Positions 15,380 to 22,609 of a stretch of DNA of 64,000 nt are shown one piece after another. The stretch is from an uncultured Muribaculaceae bacterium. GTDB lineage: Bacteria > Bacteroidota > Bacteroidia > Bacteroidales > Muribaculaceae. The translations under genes were made by a program, and so were the position numbers. The notes below the pieces were generated by a model, which had not been told where the DNA came from, searched no databases, and worked only from the letters and a program-made list of their open reading frames with translations. Location: NCBI GenBank assembly GCA_910589055.1, contig CAJURN010000001.1, positions 229,990 to 293,989 on the forward strand, read 5' to 3'. How positions within the stretch are numbered: the first letter of the stretch is position 1; the number at the start of each line of letters is the position of its first letter.

Positions 15380-16597
15380 ATGGACATAGAACTCATACTT
15401 ATAAATATATCCGGAAACGACCGTCCGGGCGTGACAAGCGCGCTTACCGAAATCCTCGCCAAATACGACGCTCAGATTCTCGACATCGGCCAGGCCGACA
15501 TCCACCACTATCTGTCGCTGGGCATCTTGTTCAAGACCACTTCCGACGTATCCGGCGACATAATGAAGGATCTGCTTTTCAAAGCCTACGAACTGAACGT
15601 GAAAATCCGCTTCTCCCCTATCTCCCTGGACGCCTACGAGGAATGGGTGGGTATGCAGGGCAAAGACCGCTGGATTATCACAATACTCGGCCGCAGGCTC
15701 ACAGCTCGCCACATCGCGCTCGTGACCGACGAAATCGCGCGGCAGGGACTCAACATCGACGGCATACAGCGACTGACCGGACGCATGCCTCTGCGCGAGA
15801 ACGAGCAGCCGCAGTCGAAATCGTGTGTGGAATTTTCGGTTCGCGGCAATCCCGCCGACCGCTCCAGCATGCAGGACCGCTTCATGAAAATCGCCGCTGC
15901 CGAAGAATTTGACATTTCCCTCCAGGAGGACAACGTGTATCGCCGTTGCCGCCGTCTGGTGTGCTTCGATATGGATTCGACCCTCATCGAGACCGAGGTA
16001 ATCGACGAGCTTGCCATCCGCGCCGGTGTAGGCGACCAGGTAAAGGCCATCACCGAACGAGCCATGCGCGGCGAGATCGACTTCTGCGAGAGCTTCCGCG
16101 AACGCGTGGCTCTGCTGAAAGGCCTCGACGAGAGCGTGATGCGTGAGATTGCCGAGAACCTGCCCATCACCGAAGGTGTCGGACGCATGATGGAAGTGCT
16201 CAAACGCACGGGCTACAAGACCGCCATCCTGTCGGGCGGATTCACATACTTCGGCAACTATCTCAAGCAGAAATTCGGCATAGATTACGTGTATGCCAAC
16301 GAGCTTGAGATTGTCAACGGCAAACTCACAGGCCGCTACGTAGGCGATATCGTCGACGGCAAGCGCAAGGCCGAATTGCTCCGCATCATCGCCCAGGTGG
16401 AGAACATCAACATCGCACAGACCATCGCCGTGGGCGACGGAGCCAACGACCTCCCCATGCTCGCCACCGCAGGTCTCGGTATAGCCTTCCACGCCAAGCC
16501 CAAGGTGAAGCAGACCGCTCAGCAGTCGATTTCGACCATCGGCCTTGACGGCGTGCTCTACTTCCTGGGCTTCAAGGACTCGTTCATAAGCCAGTAA
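15380..16597 (+). CDS. serB: Phosphoserine phosphatase with N-terminal ACT domains
   Basis: 405 residues. It hydrolyses O-phosphoserine to serine, the last step of serine synthesis. The N-terminal ~180 residues hold two ACT-like domains (IELILINISGNDRPGVTSALTEIL, then RWIITILGRRLTARHIALV), likely sensing serine or another amino acid. The HAD domain starts near residue 190 with the nucleophile motif CFDMDSTLIETEVIDELA, then LSGGFTYFGNYL (motif II Ser), a Lys in KRKAEL, and VGDGANDLPML (motif IV). The double-ACT arrangement is known in Bacteroidota and actinobacterial SerB proteins. Confidence 0.95.
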   Translation: MDIELILINISGNDRPGVTSALTEILAKYDAQILDIGQADIHHYLSLGILFKTTSDVSGDIMKDLLFKAYELNVKIRFSPISLDAYEEWVGMQGKDRWIITILGRRLTARHIALVTDEIARQGLNIDGIQRLTGRMPLRENEQPQSKSCVEFSVRGNPADRSSMQDRFMKIAAAEEFDISLQEDNVYRRCRRLVCFDMDSTLIETEVIDELAIRAGVGDQVKAITERAMRGEIDFCESFRERVALLKGLDESVMREIAENLPITEGVGRMMEVLKRTGYKTAILSGGFTYFGNYLKQKFGIDYVYANELEIVNGKLTGRYVGDIVDGKRKAELLRIIAQVENINIAQTIAVGDGANDLPMLATAGLGIAFHAKPKVKQTAQQSISTIGLDGVLYFLGFKDSFISQ

Positions 16598-16668
16598 ACC
16601 ATTTCCGTGGCTGCGGTGTTTTAATTGCAGTCATAACTTTTCAACTATTCATTTCATTGAGCAGACCC

Positions 16669-18990
16669 ATGAGGGCTTTAAAGTGCTTTCTGACCCTGAT
16701 TCTTTCAGTGGCCGTCCTGACAATGCTCCCCGCGCCGTCCGCGATGGCGGCGCGGGAGCGGCATCAGTCGGTAGGGCTGGTGCTGAGCGGAGGCGGTGCC
16801 AAAGGTATCGCCCACATCGGCGTCATCAAGGCTCTTGAGGAAAACAACATCCCCATCGACTACATCACCGGAACATCCATGGGCGCCATAGTAGGCGGCC
16901 TGTACGCATGCGGCTACACCACCGATGAAATGATGGAGATGCTTCTGTCGAAGGATTTCGCCTACTGGTCGACGGGCCAAATCGACCCGTCCATGACTTT
17001 CTTTTTTATAAAGCCGGAAGCATCGCCACAGATGTTTTCCAAAATGATTTCGAAGAAGGATTCCCTCGAGAAAGCACAGACTCCTCCGGCATCGCTGATT
17101 CCGGCTTCCCCCATGGCTTTTGCCTTCATGGAACTTTTCTCGGCCTACTCGGCACAGTGCGGAGGTGATTTCAACCGCCTGTTCGTGCCCTACCGCAACG
17201 TGACATCCAACATGACCGACCGCTGCAAGATGGTGAACCGCTCGGGAAATCTCGGCGACGCGATACGCTCGTCGATGAGTTTTCCGCTCGTATTCCAGCC
17301 TATAACAATCGACGGCAAGCTATGCTATGACGGCGGTATCTACGACAACTTCCCCGTGGACGTGATGAGGGAGGACTTCGCCCCTTCCATCATGATTGGT
17401 GTTGACGTTTCCACTCCTTCATCCGGTCCTCCGACCTCGTTCATGGATCAGCTCGACCTGCTTGTGGTGCAGAGCGCCAACTATGACCTGCCGGCCGAGG
17501 AAGGAATAAAACTGCATGTTGACCTGAGCCGCTTCGGCCTGCTCGATTTTCAGAAAGCACGCGAGATAAGCGACATAGGCTACCGTCATGCAATGAACAT
17601 GATGGACTCCATCAAGAGCCGGATACATGTCCGCGCCAACCCCGAAGCACGCAGGGTGGCACGCGAGGTTTTCAAATCGCGCACGCCCTATCTGCGCTTC
17701 GATTCGGTAGACGTTACAGGCGGCACCCCGCGGCAGAACGAATACCTCTCCTACCTGTACAAGCCGCATGAAGGCTCCGACACAATAGGCGTGACCGAGG
17801 CCAGAAAAGCCTACTACAAGGCACTCTCGTCGGGACGCATAGCAAGCTGCTCCGTAAAGGCCACACCCTACGACTCCACAGGTCTGTTCAGGCTCGCCAT
17901 CAACACGAGCATCAACGACGGTTTCGACGTCGGGGCCGGAGGCTACATAACCTCGTCCAACAACAGCTACCTCTATGTGCGCGGAGGATTTTCTTCGCTG
18001 CGGTTCAGCACCGTCAACGCCAACATCCAGGCGTGGATAGGCCAAAGCTACATGGCAGGGATGTTCGACGGAAAGATTTACCTACATTCCGGAGTTCCGT
18101 CGGCCTTCGCATTTGAAGCGGTGGCGTCGCGGAGAAAATACTACGAGAACGACAATCTTTTCTTCAAATTCAACGAGCCTGTATTTGTAGTCAACCATGA
18201 GTTTTACGGAAAACTGAAGTGGTCCACGGCAGCCGGAAGCACCGGAAAAATCGACCTTGGAGTAGGCGTAGGGCATCTTTCCGACTCTTATTACTCCCAC
18301 ACGAGCATATCCGGCTCCGAAGAAGACAAGGGGCGCGACCGGGTGTGGTTCACCCTCGGCCAAGTGAGCGCCAACTATCTGTCCTCCACCCTCAACGACA
18401 TCAACTACCCCACCGAAGGCTACATACGCCGGGCGTCGGCCTCCGCCGTCACCGGAAAAGCCGGAATCAAGCATCACACAGCCGACGACACAAGCCGTAA
18501 GCAGTCGTGGCTGTCGCTCGACCTTTCCACAAGACAATATTTCAATCTCGGCACCCATTGGGCGCTCGGAGTCGAAGGGCGTGCCTTGTTGAGCACACGC
18601 GGTCTTCTCTCCGACTATTACGCCAGCATCACCTCGGCGGCATCCTACTCCCCCACTCCCGCCTCCGACAATGTTTTCAACCCCGATTTCCGCGCCAACA
18701 GCTTTATAGCAGCCGGAGTAACCCCTGTATTCAAATTCAACGACAGCTTCTCAATCCGGCTCACCGGCCACGTCTTCGCACCCCTGCGTGCCATCCGGGA
18801 GAACGCGTCCACCGGACTGGCCGAGCACGGGCGATGGTTTGGAACTCTCGCAGGCTTCGGCGAGATCGACGCCGTGTACCGCCTGCCGTTCGCAAGCGTG
18901 GCAGCCTACTGCAACTACACACGCCATGCAGGCTTCAACGCCGGAGTCACCCTCGGAATCTACATGCACGCGCCCGGATTCCTCCGCTGA
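16669..18990 (+). CDS. Patatin-like phospholipase with C-terminal outer-membrane beta-barrel
   Basis: 773 residues from the ATG at 16669; a TTG at 16657 would add four residues. A signal peptide (LKCFLTLILSVAVLTMLPAPSAMA) precedes a patatin domain: oxyanion loop GGGAKG (41-46), nucleophile motif GTSMG (Ser70) and the catalytic Asp in DGGIYDNFPVDV. A POTRA-like segment (YLRFDSVDVTGGTPRQNEYLSYL) and a barrel rich in alternating aromatic residues follow, ending in LGIYMHAPGFLR. The layout matches PlpD-like proteins, in which a lipase passenger is joined to a BamA-type barrel. It probably acts at the cell surface or outer-membrane inner leaflet on phospholipids. It is followed within 50 bp by ssb, which has its own promoter. 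Confidence 0.88.
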   Translation: MRALKCFLTLILSVAVLTMLPAPSAMAARERHQSVGLVLSGGGAKGIAHIGVIKALEENNIPIDYITGTSMGAIVGGLYACGYTTDEMMEMLLSKDFAYWSTGQIDPSMTFFFIKPEASPQMFSKMISKKDSLEKAQTPPASLIPASPMAFAFMELFSAYSAQCGGDFNRLFVPYRNVTSNMTDRCKMVNRSGNLGDAIRSSMSFPLVFQPITIDGKLCYDGGIYDNFPVDVMREDFAPSIMIGVDVSTPSSGPPTSFMDQLDLLVVQSANYDLPAEEGIKLHVDLSRFGLLDFQKAREISDIGYRHAMNMMDSIKSRIHVRANPEARRVAREVFKSRTPYLRFDSVDVTGGTPRQNEYLSYLYKPHEGSDTIGVTEARKAYYKALSSGRIASCSVKATPYDSTGLFRLAINTSINDGFDVGAGGYITSSNNSYLYVRGGFSSLRFSTVNANIQAWIGQSYMAGMFDGKIYLHSGVPSAFAFEAVASRRKYYENDNLFFKFNEPVFVVNHEFYGKLKWSTAAGSTGKIDLGVGVGHLSDSYYSHTSISGSEEDKGRDRVWFTLGQVSANYLSSTLNDINYPTEGYIRRASASAVTGKAGIKHHTADDTSRKQSWLSLDLSTRQYFNLGTHWALGVEGRALLSTRGLLSDYYASITSAASYSPTPASDNVFNPDFRANSFIAAGVTPVFKFNDSFSIRLTGHVFAPLRAIRENASTGLAEHGRWFGTLAGFGEIDAVYRLPFASVAAYCNYTRHAGFNAGVTLGIYMHAPGFLR

Positions 18991-18991
18991 T

Positions 18992-19022
18992 TTTGCCACA
19001 CGGATATTTTTGCGTAATTTTG
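18992..19022 (+). promoter_or_regulatory. Consensus promoter of the ssb operon
   Basis: TTTG (18992-18995), 19-base spacer, TAATTTTG (19015-19022). The start would be near 19029, only about 10 nt before the ssb ATG. Confidence 0.8.
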
Positions 19023-19038
19023 ATGCAAATTTCTGTAT

Positions 19039-19365
19039 ATGAACAAGGTCATTCTTCTCGGAAATGTGGGTCGCGACCCCAAGATTCGTTTTGTCGAAAC
19101 TCGTCAGGTGGCTGAATTCCCCCTCGCCACTACCGAACGTCCGCGTCCCGGCGCCGACGGCACACCAGAAATGCCCGAACTCACCGAGTGGCACAACATC
19201 GTGATGTGGGGCCGCGCGGCTGAATTTGCCGAAAAATACATCCGTAAAGGCTCTCGCCTGCTCGTCGAGGGCAAAATCCGCACACGATTCTGGGAAGACC
19301 GCAACGCTATCAAGCGCACAATCACGGAAATTTACGTCGATACCTTCGAAATCCTGCCCCGATAA
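19039..19365 (+). CDS. ssb: Single-stranded DNA-binding protein, short form without acidic tail
   Basis: 108 residues. The OB fold is clear: MNKVILLGNVGRDPKIRF, TEWHNIVMWGRAAEFAEKYIRKGSRLLVEGKIRTRFWED and ITEIYVDTFEIL. It stops immediately after the OB fold (ends FEILPR). The Gly/Pro-rich linker and the acidic DDDIPF-like tip that most bacterial SSBs use to recruit repair and replication partners are absent. A second, full-length SSB may exist elsewhere in the genome. The next gene (DUF1893) begins 3 bp after the stop, so they are co-transcribed. Confidence 0.9.
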   Translation: MNKVILLGNVGRDPKIRFVETRQVAEFPLATTERPRPGADGTPEMPELTEWHNIVMWGRAAEFAEKYIRKGSRLLVEGKIRTRFWEDRNAIKRTITEIYVDTFEILPR

Positions 19366-19368
19366 GCC

Positions 19369-19803
19369 ATGACTCCAGAACAGCGCCGCAACACAATCGA
19401 AACCCTGCTCGACGGCAGCGGATACTCCTGTGTGATTTTCAACAACGGCCACACAACCGTGTGCCACAGCAGGGGTGTGAAAGACCTGTACAGGCTGCTC
19501 ACCGAATATCCTGACACGCTCCGCGGAGCATTTGTGGCCGACAAGGTGATAGGCAAAGGCGCCGCCGCGCTGATGATTCTCGGTGGCGTGGCCGAAGCGT
19601 ACACTCCCCTCATCAGCCGCCCGGCGCTCGAGCTCTTTAATAAAGCCGGCATCGCTGTGGAATACGGCGAATGTGTACCCAACATCATCAACAGAACCCG
19701 CACCGGCATCTGCCCCGTCGAAAAACTCTGTGCCGACTGCCAGGATGCCGAGTCCTGCCTTCCTCTTATCAAAAATTTCATATCAACACTTCCTATCGTC
19801 TGA
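19369..19803 (+). CDS. DUF1893 family protein
   Basis: 144 residues, soluble, no signal peptide. Family features include CVIFNNGHTTVCHSRGVKDLYRLL at the N terminus and the central FVADKVIGKGAAALMILGGV, a stretch typical of DUF1893 that resembles the cytidine-deaminase-like fold. The C-terminal part carries several Cys (GECVPNIINRTRTGICPVEKLCADCQDAESC), with CPVEKLCADC possibly binding metal. The biochemical function is not established. It sits directly upstream of an ECF S component; this pairing also occurs in other Bacteroidales, which suggests a link to vitamin or cofactor uptake (inference). Confidence 0.8.
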   Translation: MTPEQRRNTIETLLDGSGYSCVIFNNGHTTVCHSRGVKDLYRLLTEYPDTLRGAFVADKVIGKGAAALMILGGVAEAYTPLISRPALELFNKAGIAVEYGECVPNIINRTRTGICPVEKLCADCQDAESCLPLIKNFISTLPIV

Positions 19804-19810
19804 ACCGCTC

Positions 19811-20323
19811 ATGAACACTTTCTCAGCCTACCGCAGCTATTCCTTCACAACACCGCGTACCTATCTTGCCGCGGCAGTATTCATTCTTGGCAACATCGTA
19901 GTGCCCCAGCTCATCCACCTCGTGCCCGGAGGCGGACTCACATGGCTGCCCATCTACTTCTTCACCCTCATCGGCGCATGGGTGTGCGGATGGCGCGTCG
20001 GCCTGATGACAGCCATACTTTCGCCGCTCGTCAACTCTCTTCTCTTCGGCATGCCTGCGGAGGCCGCACTTCCTGCGATAATGCTGAAATCGGTGCTTCT
20101 CGCATTGCTCGCATCCTACGCTGCATACCGCACCACACGTCCGACCATACTTGCTTTGGCAGCCGTAGTTCTTGGCTACCAAGCGCTCGGCACCCTTGGC
20201 GAATGGGCAATCTGCGGCAGCTTCACCGCCGCCCTCTCCGACCTCACCACCGGTCTGCCCGGCATCGCCTTCCAGATTGTTGCAGGCTACGTGCTCCTGT
20301 CCAAAACGACCCGACGAGACTAA
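19811..20323 (+). CDS. ECF transporter S component-like membrane protein
   Basis: 170 residues from the ATG at 19811, 7 bp after the DUF1893 stop. Five to six hydrophobic helices, starting with RTYLAAAVFILGNIVVPQLIHLVPGG. The AWVCGWRVGLMTAILSPLVNSLLFGMPA segment resembles the Gly-Pro-rich third/fourth helix region of ECF S components, which bind vitamins and dock on a shared EcfT-EcfA module. No ATPase or EcfT gene is nearby, consistent with a group II type that uses a shared module. The substrate is unknown. Confidence 0.75.
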   Translation: MNTFSAYRSYSFTTPRTYLAAAVFILGNIVVPQLIHLVPGGGLTWLPIYFFTLIGAWVCGWRVGLMTAILSPLVNSLLFGMPAEAALPAIMLKSVLLALLASYAAYRTTRPTILALAAVVLGYQALGTLGEWAICGSFTAALSDLTTGLPGIAFQIVAGYVLLSKTTRRD

Positions 20324-20329
20324 ACAAGC

Positions 20330-20362
20330 ACGCACACCTTCGCCTATGGCTCCGGTGTGCGT
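20330..20362 (+). terminator. Hairpin after the ssb-DUF1893-ECF operon
   Basis: ACGCACACC (20330-20338) pairs with GGTGTGCGT (20354-20362) over a 15-base loop. There is no T run directly after, so efficiency is uncertain. Confidence 0.5.
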
Positions 20363-20428
20363 GGTTAGTACTGAATCTGCATCCTACGGACGCTATTTTT
20401 CCTTTACTTTAAGCGGCTCTGTCGGTCA

Positions 20429-21691
20429 CTATTTCTCAGTGCTACCCTCGAAGCCCGCGAGGGATATGGCGTTGAGGACGGAGTCAGCTGAGGCGTCGCC
20501 GTGCACTGTCGCGGTGCCGTCGGCGAGGTTCACTTCCACTGATTCCACGCCGGGAAGTGCCGAGAGGGATTTTTCGACTGTGGCCTTGCAGTGTGCGCAA
20601 GCCATTCCTTTAACGATGTAAGTCTTGGTGTTCATATCTTCATTATTTATATTATGTGAGTGATTATGACCCCGGCCGGATATTGCCGCATACACGAGCA
20701 GCAGTACAAGCACAGCCGAGCAGATGGATTCAAATATTCCGAATTGAGTGTGGCATGCGTCAGACATCACAGCCGCTCCGGCTCGCGGAACAAACCATCC
20801 AGAGGGAAGCATAAGGTCAATCAGCAGCCCGAAAGCGATTGCTGTCACCACAACTGATGCCACATATATAGCTGTGGCCTTTCGTCCCTGAACCCGTGAC
20901 AAAATAATAATCGAGGCGAAATTAGCGGCAGGTCCGGCCATCAGCAGCACGAACGCTATGCCCGGCGACAGCCCTTTCATCATCAGCGAAAGAGCAATTG
21001 GAATGGAGCCGGTGGCACAGATATACATGGGCACGGCAACTGCCACTACCGCCAGCATGGCAAGCAGAGGATAGCGGCTGAGCGACACAAAGAGCGAATC
21101 AGGCACAAAAACCGTGATGAGCGCAGCCACCACAAGTCCTATCACAAGCCACTTGCCAACGCTCGAAACCATGTCGACAAATCCGTAACGTAGTGCCTCT
21201 CCAAGGCGTCGGAAGAAGCCCGCGCGCGGCTCTTCGGCAGGAACAGCCACATCGCAGGCGCTTCCGCAACCCTGCACCTTTTCAGGCAGGGCGCGGCTCA
21301 CCGACCATCCTCCGACAACCGAGCCTACAAGCGCAGCCACGGGACGTATGATTGCAAAGGGCAAGCCGAGCAAGGAATAGGTGGCGGCGATTGAGTCGAC
21401 ACCCGTCTGCGGAGTGGCTATGAGAAAAGAGGTGACAGCTCCACGCGATGCTCCGTTACGGCGCAACGACACCGCTGCCGGAAGCACACCGCACGAACAC
21501 AGCGGCAATGGAATACCGAACAAGGCAGCCTTGACAACAGGTTTCCACCCCGGGCCGCTGAGATGGCGACTCATCATGCGATCGCTCACAAACACATGCA
21601 GAAGTCCCGCTATGAAAAATCCAAGCAGGATAAAGGGCGACATTTCATTGACAATCGCCAGAAACGAATATAATATATGTGTAAGGTTCAT
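20429..21691 (-). CDS. SO_0444-family Cu/Zn efflux permease fused to a C-terminal HMA domain
   Basis: 420 residues from the ATG at 21691; an upstream ATG at 21718 would lie at the predicted transcription start. The N-terminal ~330 residues are a DUF318-type permease with two bundles of hydrophobic helices (FILLGFFIAGLLHVFV; FGIPLPLCSCGVLPAAVSL; LMAGPAANFASIIIL). The Cys pair CSCG in the first bundle is typical of metal or metalloid permeases of this family. The C-terminal 68 residues form a heavy-metal-associated domain with GMACAHCKATVEKSLSALPGVESVEV, whose CxxC binds soft metals such as Cu(I). The AraC-type regulator directly upstream has a similar metal domain, so this looks like an inducible metal-export unit. 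Confidence 0.85.
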   Translation of the reverse strand: MNLTHILYSFLAIVNEMSPFILLGFFIAGLLHVFVSDRMMSRHLSGPGWKPVVKAALFGIPLPLCSCGVLPAAVSLRRNGASRGAVTSFLIATPQTGVDSIAATYSLLGLPFAIIRPVAALVGSVVGGWSVSRALPEKVQGCGSACDVAVPAEEPRAGFFRRLGEALRYGFVDMVSSVGKWLVIGLVVAALITVFVPDSLFVSLSRYPLLAMLAVVAVAVPMYICATGSIPIALSLMMKGLSPGIAFVLLMAGPAANFASIIILSRVQGRKATAIYVASVVVTAIAFGLLIDLMLPSGWFVPRAGAAVMSDACHTQFGIFESICSAVLVLLLVYAAISGRGHNHSHNINNEDMNTKTYIVKGMACAHCKATVEKSLSALPGVESVEVNLADGTATVHGDASADSVLNAISLAGFEGSTEK

Positions 21692-21715
21692 AATGATGTA
21701 ACTTTTTTCTTTTTG

Positions 21716-21723
21716 CAAAGGTA
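21716..21723 (-). promoter_or_regulatory. -7 element of the metal-efflux permease gene
   Basis: Minus strand TACCTTTG matches TAnnTTTG. No TTTG lies 19-21 bases upstream, as expected for a promoter that needs an activator. The start would be near 21709, about 18 nt before the ATG. Confidence 0.6.
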
Positions 21724-21782
21724 CATCATATCTCGCGCAGGAGCGTTACACCATTCCGCCACAGGCTTGCATAATTCCGCAA

Positions 21783-22343
21783 TCACACCTCCGGCAGGCT
21801 CTTGCGTCCGGCGGCTCCGGAGCGCAGATACTCGGTGGGAGTCATACCCGTAACTTCCTTGAACTGGCGCGAAAGGTGCGCCGCGCTGGAGTAGCCGGTC
21901 ATATCGGCAATTTCAGCCAGATTGGCGCCCCCGTAGCCTAACAGCTCCTTTACGTACTCTATTTTCTGCAAAATATGGAAACGCTCCACCGTACGTCCTT
22001 CGAGACGCGAAAAAATACGGCTGGCACGCGCGAAGTCCACTCCAACATGCTCCTCGACGCAAGCCGAGAGGTTGAAGCGACAGCCGTTGCCGTCGCGCAC
22101 ATGGCTTATCACCGCACGTTTCATGCTCTCCACCAACGCCTCATCGGCATCGGCTATGCGTTCGAAACCCTCACCCGCAAGGGCACCGTCGATACGCCGC
22201 AGCCCGTCGGCCGAAACATCGGCATCCTCTATTTCCGCCCGGCCAAGCGCAACGTCGCGCACTGCGAAACCGGCATCCGAAAGCGCTTTTCTCACAGCCT
22301 CCACACAATGGCGGCACACCATATTCTTGATAAGTATTTCCAT
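21783..22343 (-). CDS. AraC-family regulator with an N-terminal HMA-like metal-sensing domain
   Basis: 186 residues from the ATG at 22343; an upstream in-frame ATG at 22391 would add 16 residues that do not fit the domain. Residues 1-65 resemble an HMA fold: MEILIKNMVCRHCVEAVRKAL carries CxxC at Cys10 and Cys13, followed by a second beta-alpha-beta unit. The C-terminal ~85 residues are a standard AraC DNA-binding domain (FSRLEGRTVERFHILQKIEYVKELL, then LAEIADMTGYSSAAHLSRQFKEVTGMTPTEYL). This layout is found in Bacteroidota beside metal permeases. It most likely senses Cu, Zn or a similar ion and activates the permease gene that starts 92 bp downstream on the same strand. Confidence 0.85.
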   Translation of the reverse strand: MEILIKNMVCRHCVEAVRKALSDAGFAVRDVALGRAEIEDADVSADGLRRIDGALAGEGFERIADADEALVESMKRAVISHVRDGNGCRFNLSACVEEHVGVDFARASRIFSRLEGRTVERFHILQKIEYVKELLGYGGANLAEIADMTGYSSAAHLSRQFKEVTGMTPTEYLRSGAAGRKSLPEV

Positions 22344-22499
22344 GATTCTGCAAATATAATGATTTTCCCGACAATCCGCCACCGGCACCAAAAAGTTTCA
22401 ATTATCAACATTTGGTTGCAGAAAAGCTACAAACACTAACCAAAACAACATATAAATTAACAAAGCATAGCCATGCCGCTAAAAAAACATAATAAAAAG

Positions 22500-22530
22500 T
22501 TGCATAATAAATATATTTACATTTACTTTG
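22500..22530 (+). promoter_or_regulatory. Candidate promoter of the secreted protein at 22610
   Basis: TTGC (22500-22503), 20-base spacer and TACTTTG (22524-22530, one base shorter than TAnnTTTG). The leader would be about 75 nt. The rest of the 266-bp gap (22344-22609) is AT-rich with no other clear element. Confidence 0.5.
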
Positions 22531-22609
22531 CACCGTTCATCTTCATCAACACAATTCACACATAGCAGATTCATTAATCACATACAATAATTTAATCCAG
22601 TTTTTTAAT

